The translations under genes and the position numbers were made by a program. Below the pieces are notes generated by a model. That model saw only the letters and a list, made by a program, of their open reading frames with translations. It did no database searches and had not been told where the DNA came from. Shown here one piece after another: positions 59,157 through 64,000 of a stretch of 64,000 bases of DNA. The number at the start of each line of letters is the position of its first letter. Positions within the stretch are counted from its first letter, which is position 1. This stretch comes from Myrmaecium sp. VS I D KN 1 (Eukaryota; Ascomycota; Dothideomycetes; Valsariales; Valsariaceae), in the NCBI GenBank assembly GCA_019775845.1, contig JADQAV010000043.1, forward strand, positions 310,001 through 374,000, in the 5' to 3' direction.

Positions 59157-61165
59157 TCAAGCGATGTGCGAGTCATCCTCTGGCTCTCTGTTCTTCATAG
59201 CATGCTCATGCTTGACGCCCCAAAGCGACACCACGACGCCCACGATGCCGGCGAGGAACGTGATCCAGTAGGCGCTAGCGTAGCATTGCAACCCCTCCAT
59301 ACAGCCTCTCTCGCCCTCGGGGGTCGTCGTGGTGTGATGATCGTATATCGAGCCATAGCAAATGTTGAAAATGTTGCCACTAAGAACGGGTGCCAGCGTC
59401 ATGAAACCCCAGTTTACCGAAAGCCCGTTGACCCCAAAGGTATCGACGACGACGACGGGAAACACGCCAAAGAGCATGCCGTAGGCGAGGCCATTAAGCC
59501 CCGACACAAGGAACAACGCGTTGGGGTTCTCGATTTTCATACCGCAGAGCTGTGCAATGCAGAATGTCGAGGCCGATGCTGTCACGCACCAAAAACGACT
59601 CAGCTTGAATCTCTTAACCAAGACATCAGACCCGACGCCTGAAGCCAGGCGTCCGAGAAAGCTCATGAATGATAGAATGGAGACATGCATTAGCTGCTGC
59701 TTAGAGATGAAGGCCTTTGAGGCGCTGTCGTCATAATGTTTCCATAATGCCTGGACATCGTTTCCGATATTACTGCGACGGTGTCAGTGGCATGTTACGC
59801 CATTTTGATTGCCAGGATTGTCATTTAGCCGCAATCACTGTCCGTACACTCAGGCGTCGGCCAACTAGTGCGCCACTGGAACTGGTTGCTGGACAGTGCT
59901 CACGGCCTTTCCTCATTGTTAATATTAGGGAGAGGAGACCTACTTGATTGTCATCAGTCCGATCCCCGTCAATAAGCCCATAAGCATCCACAGTTGCCAA
60001 AACTCCAATTTTTTGAACATCGCGAAGCCCCTAATATCTGCTCTATGTGAGTACACTCTATTCCGGCTTCTGGAGTCATCTTCCGGAACATCCTCTCGGG
60101 AGGGGGCCACGAGTGAGGAAGTTTCGTCCGCGTCTACTTCATGAGTATCATCCTCTGTCAAGCATAGCTGATGGCAAGTTTGAAGCAGAGATGAAACGAG
60201 ACGCGCAGTGGGAAAGGGAGTGGAGTGACTGACCTCTCTCTTCTACTGCTTTGGGCAGACTGTGTTTACTGCCGCTTGATCGCGTCCGGTGGAGTTGATG
60301 GGGGATCGATCCGCGACGCGGAACGCCCTCCTCTTCTGGTATCGAGGTGTATCTCGCCCCCTGCTGATGGTCGACCACCCGTAAGAAGAACAGGCCGCCA
60401 GCCACCATGCAGAAAGTGCCAAGGGAGAGTAAGAGTAGGAATTTGCCAGCATCGTTGGGAAATGCAAAGCTCGAGATGGTGGTGAAGAAGAAGGCGCTCA
60501 AGCCAAAAGCTGCCAAAGGGAAGGCGGTAGCCGTCCCACGATGGTGTGGCCAATTTAGCGCGGCTGCAACGGAGCATCAGTATCAATACACACCACTGAA
60601 AGCAGTGATTACGTACACGCTTTGAGGGCAGCTTGAAATGCAGAACAGCTGCCCGTGCCGGTTAGGAATGATAAAAAGGATAGGGCGCCAACACCCATGG
60701 AGCCCGGACCAGATTCATAAGCTACCCAGCAATCAGCAATGAGTACGATTTCGGATACAGGCAAGGGATATACCATTTCGAATCGGAAAGTATCCGGCAG
60801 CCAGGCATACTGCACCTATGATAGCGGCGGGACGAGGACCAGCTCTGTCCACAAGCATGCCCATTGGTATACCGGTAGCATACATGCCGATGTTACCTCC
60901 GAGGCCCTATCATCCGTCTTAGTTCTCGCTCGAGAGATCGAAGTTCGGGATATCGTACTATCAAGTTACTCTGGGTCGCAGACAATTGCAGTTTGTCTGC
61001 AAATTGGGGAGCCCATGCCGAGTATGCATACTGCGTGTCCCGTCAGCTCGCAGCTCAATTTGTAGGATCTTGCAAAGACCCCACGTTTGTTCCACAGGCC
61101 AACGCTATGACAGTCGCAGCGACGCTGGATATGATTCGTGACGTTCGATGTTCCCGTTCCGACAT
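59157..61165 (-). CDS. MFS transporter, Mch1-like (nodulin-like/monocarboxylate-type)
   Basis: Membrane transporter of the major facilitator superfamily, most like yeast Mch1, whose substrate is unknown. Seven exons (minus): 61165-61085, 61030-60959, 60906-60774, 60721-60617, 60563-60234, 60154-59944 and 59772-59157, giving 515 aa. Helix 1 is split by intron 1 (ACGTN|YAYSAWAPQFADKL). GMYATGIPMGMLVDRAGPRPA is the helix 2-3 loop with the MFS D-R signature. About ten to twelve hydrophobic helices are visible. A long cytosolic loop (about 225-310), rich in Ser/Glu/Arg, separates the halves. Helix 8 follows (FWQLWMLMGLLTGIGLM), then SFLGRLASGVGSD. The exons keep frame throughout. Intron 1 has a weak GTGGGG donor, and the last intron is 171 bp. 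Confidence 0.88.
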
Positions 61166-61752
61166 GATGGCGCTTCAGGCAAGCGGGTTCTCAGTCCGAA
61201 CAAGGACGTGAAGTTTGCGACCAAGTGGTTAAGGAGCTATCCTCCTAACAAAACATAAGGACCTGGCGTAGAGCAGTCGGATGGGAGTGTGAGTATCCTA
61301 GAGCCAAGTCTATATGGAGGCTTGCGAACGATGGCACCGGAAGGGACAGGTCAGATGAGAGGGGCCTGCGATCAGCGCAGACGGGATGAGTACAGCAATC
61401 GGGAGTGAGGAGGGAAAGGTGGATGGTGATGTGCCGTTGCAGGGAGGATGTGAAGCAGTGAACACCTGTAATTATATAAGTAAACTGTAGGATGAACTTC
61501 TCCTTAATATGGGGGGGAAGCTTGCGCGTATCGAGATTGCAAGATAAGGCCCAGACTTGGAGCTGTCCCCAGCTTGTCCCAGATCGTTCCGCGGGGGCAG
61601 CTGCTAAAGTCCCTTAGCACGTCACCTTGCCGTGCCTGGTTGGCCGATGCTCTCCGCCCGCGAACAAGAAACCATCTGACGCCGACGCAGTTCCACATCA
61701 CCCAACGCAACACCAACCTTCGCAACCACCGCGGTCTATTTTCATCGCCATC
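61166..61752. promoter_or_regulatory. Shared upstream region of the transporter (-) and serine incorporator (+)
   Basis: A 587-bp divergent interval with no gene recognised. Confidence 0.55.
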
Positions 61753-63343
61753 ATGGGCGCGGCGCTCTCGCTTCCTCTTCTTGCGCTTCCGAGCTTAGGC
61801 ACTGTATGTGTGGTATACCTCGCGAGATCCTGCATCCGGCTAACACAGATCATCAGGTCGCAACGTTCGCTGCTTCGTGCTGTGGAGCGGCGACATGCTC
61901 CGCAGTATGCAGCGCTTGCGGGAAATGCCAGAATAGGTTGCTTCCCTAACGTTCTTTACATTCGGAAGCGCAAAGCTGACCTTCTATCCAGCATGGCTAC
62001 CCGTATCGCATATGCGCTCATCCTCCTCGTCAACTCGATCGTTTCCTGGCTCATGCTCACTGACTGGGCCTTCAAGAAATTGCAGCACCTCACACTCGAT
62101 TACTTCGACTTCACCTGCCATGGCCAGGCCTGCTATGGTTTCGTTGCGGTTCAGCGCTTCAACTTTGCCCTTGGGGTCTTCCACGCTATTCTCGCAGTAT
62201 GCCTGATGGGCGTACGGTCCTCCAAAGATGGAAGAGCACCGATACAGAACGGCTTCTGGGGACCGAAGGTTATCGCATGGTTAGGTCTGATCGTCGTCAG
62301 CTTCCTGATCCCGGATGGCTTTTTCCTTGTCTGGGGTAAATACTTCGCCTTTATTGGAGCCATGCTCTTCCTTCTGCTTGGCCTAGTCCTTCTTGTCGAC
62401 CTTGCCCACAACTGGGCCGAGTATTGCCAGGAGAAGATCGAGATGACCGAGTCGAGAGCGTGGACAGGTCTACTCATCGGGTCCGCTCTCTCGATGTACC
62501 TAGCATCACTCGCCATGACCATAGTCATGTACATTTTCTTCGCTCATAGCGGCTGCTCGATGAACCAAGCAGCTATTACGGTAAGCAATCACCTTTGCCT
62601 TCGGCGTATCCCTCTAACATTGTTATTAGATCAACCTACTGTTACTTATCATCGCTTCGGCGGTCTCTATTCATCCTACTGTACAGTACCATAACCCACG
62701 CGCTGGTCTTGCGCAGTCCGCTATGGTTGCCGTGTATTGCACCTATCTCACCATGTCCGCGGTAGGCATGGAGCCGGATGACCAGCATTGTAACCCATTG
62801 ATCCGTGCCCGTGGGACACGCCGCGCCTCCATCGTAGTTGGGGCCATCGTCACTTTTGTGACCGTCGCGTATACAACGACTCGCGCGGCAACCTATGGCC
62901 TTGCTCTCGGGGCACAGGGTAATTCGTACTCACAACTAAGCACCGATGACGAACATGGCTTGGTCAGCACGCAGCCCGAGTCTCGACGCGAGTTGCGCCA
63001 AGCAGCTCTTCGCGCAGCGGTCGAAAGCGGCAGTTTGCCAGCTAGCGCGCTCGACGATGACTCGGACGACGAGAGCGAAGACGAGCGCAACAATCACGAC
63101 GACGAGAGGAACTCCACGCAATACAACTACACCTTGTTCCACATCATCTTCCTCCTTGCCACCATGTGGGTGGCCACACTGCTGACCCAAAATTTCGACG
63201 AGTCGGCGGGACAAGACCTTGTCGCTGTGGGAAGGACATACTGGGCGAGTTGGGTCAAAATAATAAGCGCGTGGGTGTGCTATGCGCTCTATATCTGGAG
63301 CCTTATTGCACCAGCCGTGCTTCCTGAGCGTTTTGATTATTGA
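61753..63343 (+). CDS. Serine incorporator (SERINC/TDE1/Tms1 family) membrane protein
   Basis: Multi-pass membrane protein of the SERINC family, found in Golgi, vacuole or plasma membrane and linked to lipid scrambling and serine lipid synthesis. Exons 61753-61803, 61857-61936, 61992-62580 and 62630-63343 give 477 aa. The N-terminus MGAALSLPLLALPSLGT and the Cys-rich segment of exon 2 (AASCCGAATCSAVCSACGKC) are family signatures. ATRIAYALILLVNSIVSW and the helices that follow make about ten transmembrane segments. An acidic loop (DDDSDDESEDE) lies between the last helices. Introns are 53, 55 and 49 bp. Its stop overlaps, on the opposite strand, an unexplained open frame. Confidence 0.94.
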
Positions 63344-63733
63344 GTAGCATTTTCCGCCGCGTAGGATGGGAGTGAGTAGTTTATTGTATCTTCAATTAGG
63401 TTGTCTATTTTAGCTTCGTTATTCATGATCGCGCCCGCCTTCGCTCCCATGCAGTACATCTCTTGCTCCTTGATGTTGTTTGTTTGAAGCCGTTTTAGCC
63501 TGTCGGCTTCCCCTTCAACGCGTAGGACGTTGGACCAAGTAGTGCCTGAAGGTGTGGTGGTATCTGTGAGATGGTACCTGTTCCCGCAAGCCGCAAGCTG
63601 CCAGTCTTCAGGATCATCAGAGCCGTCCGCCCACACTGCCTCTAATAAATTCACACCGTAGCGTCCACATGAATACGGTTTCAAGAACCGTGGGTATATT
63701 TCCGTCGCCTTCCACCATATCCGCCATTTCCCT
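63344..63733. other. Convergent region holding an unexplained open frame
   Basis: Between the stops of the serine incorporator (+) and the Mediator gene (-). On the minus strand, bases 63744-63337 form one open frame of about 135 codons with no suitable ATG near its start. Its predicted peptide is Trp-rich and not obviously low-complexity. It could be a 3' exon of an overlapping gene or chance, so I do not annotate a gene. Confidence 0.4.
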
Positions 63734-64000
63734 TCAAACCTGCTTTACGCTGACGATGATTTCTTCCAACTCTTCCAGAAGCTTTTCCTTCTCTCTAACC
63801 GCCGCAAGCCGTTCCACCTCGACCTCCCTCAGCTGTTGCTCCAGCTCTTTCAAACGTTCCTCTTGCTCTCTCTGACTGGTTCCTATGCCCGGTAGTCGGC
63901 GTACGCATTCCTCGATCTGGCCTTCCTTGTTCAACAAGTCGCGAACCATCTCTTGCAGGTTTTTCTCAAATACGACCGGGTCTCTCTCAACGTGGCTGGA
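63734..64000 (-). CDS. med21: Mediator complex subunit 21 (C-terminal part, cut by window edge)
   Basis: Subunit of the RNA polymerase II Mediator middle module (Srb7). Only the last 88 codons are present; the gene continues beyond base 64000. The visible part reads FEKNLQEMVRDLLNKEGQIE, then VRRLPGIGTSQREQEERLKE. This matches the fungal Med21 pattern of a D(L/I)xxKxxQIE motif and LPGIxxS, followed by a coiled coil that pairs with Med7. It ends EEIIVSVKQV. Assignment rests on this C-terminal pattern alone. Confidence 0.75.
   Translation of the reverse strand, partial: SSHVERDPVVFEKNLQEMVRDLLNKEGQIEECVRRLPGIGTSQREQEERLKELEQQLREVEVERLAAVREKEKLLEELEEIIVSVKQV

Overview
This is a gene-dense stretch of a filamentous ascomycete (Pezizomycotina) nuclear genome, most likely Eurotiomycetes (Aspergillus/Penicillium/Onygenales relatives). 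The reasons are: many short introns of 50-80 bp with GTRNGT donors and CTRAC-like branch sites; two neighbouring, divergent myosin-motor chitin synthases (the csmA/csmB pair); a peroxisomal/mitochondrial carnitine acetyltransferase; pyrimidine-rich 5' leaders; and C/A-rich start contexts. I cannot fix the genus. I see no rRNA, tRNA, CRISPR, intact transposon, retroelement or secondary-metabolite cluster. Splice sites were placed by eye from reading frame, motifs and family knowledge; no transcript data were available.

Layout. 1-9 kb: carnitine acetyltransferase (-) and mitochondrial malate dehydrogenase (+) sit head to head, followed by 2.3 kb with no gene I can support. 8.4-21.2 kb: two large chitin synthases diverge from a 1.7 kb shared promoter, CsmB (-, motor without a P-loop) and CsmA (+, intact P-loop). 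22-25 kb: END3 endocytic protein and palmitoyl-protein thioesterase, both + and unusually GC-rich at third positions. 25-37 kb: growth and translation genes: an L1-domain ribosome-biogenesis protein (-), an FHA-domain protein (+), ubiquitin-eL40 (-), Pol I factor Rrn7 (-) and eIF5A (-). 37-49 kb: Vps52 of GARP (+), a 1138-aa unknown protein (-), a dual-specificity phosphatase (-) and the 40S biogenesis GTPase Bms1 (-). 50-58 kb: a 70-aa I9 proteinase inhibitor (+), a mitochondrial PDK/BCKDK-type kinase (+), a short-chain dehydrogenase (-), DASH subunit Ask1 (+) and an unknown single-pass membrane protein (-). 59-64 kb: a Mch1-like MFS transporter (-), a serine incorporator (+) and the 3' part of Mediator subunit 21 (-) running off the right edge.

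How the genes fit together. The first pair serves acetyl-unit and C4-acid metabolism: acetylcarnitine shuttling between peroxisome and mitochondrion, and the TCA cycle. The chitin synthases build the wall at hyphal tips, and END3, Vps52 and the transporter/SERINC genes are membrane-traffic or membrane functions. Several genes serve ribosome production or translation, but with different orientations and separate promoters they do not form an operon-like unit.

Most notable details: a ubiquitin-eL40 gene whose ATG is split by an intron and which uses a 7-nt exon; a 14-nt exon in the L1-domain gene; an exon layout predicting dual organelle targeting of carnitine acetyltransferase, with two CCTCGG boxes upstream; and the head-to-head motor chitin synthases.
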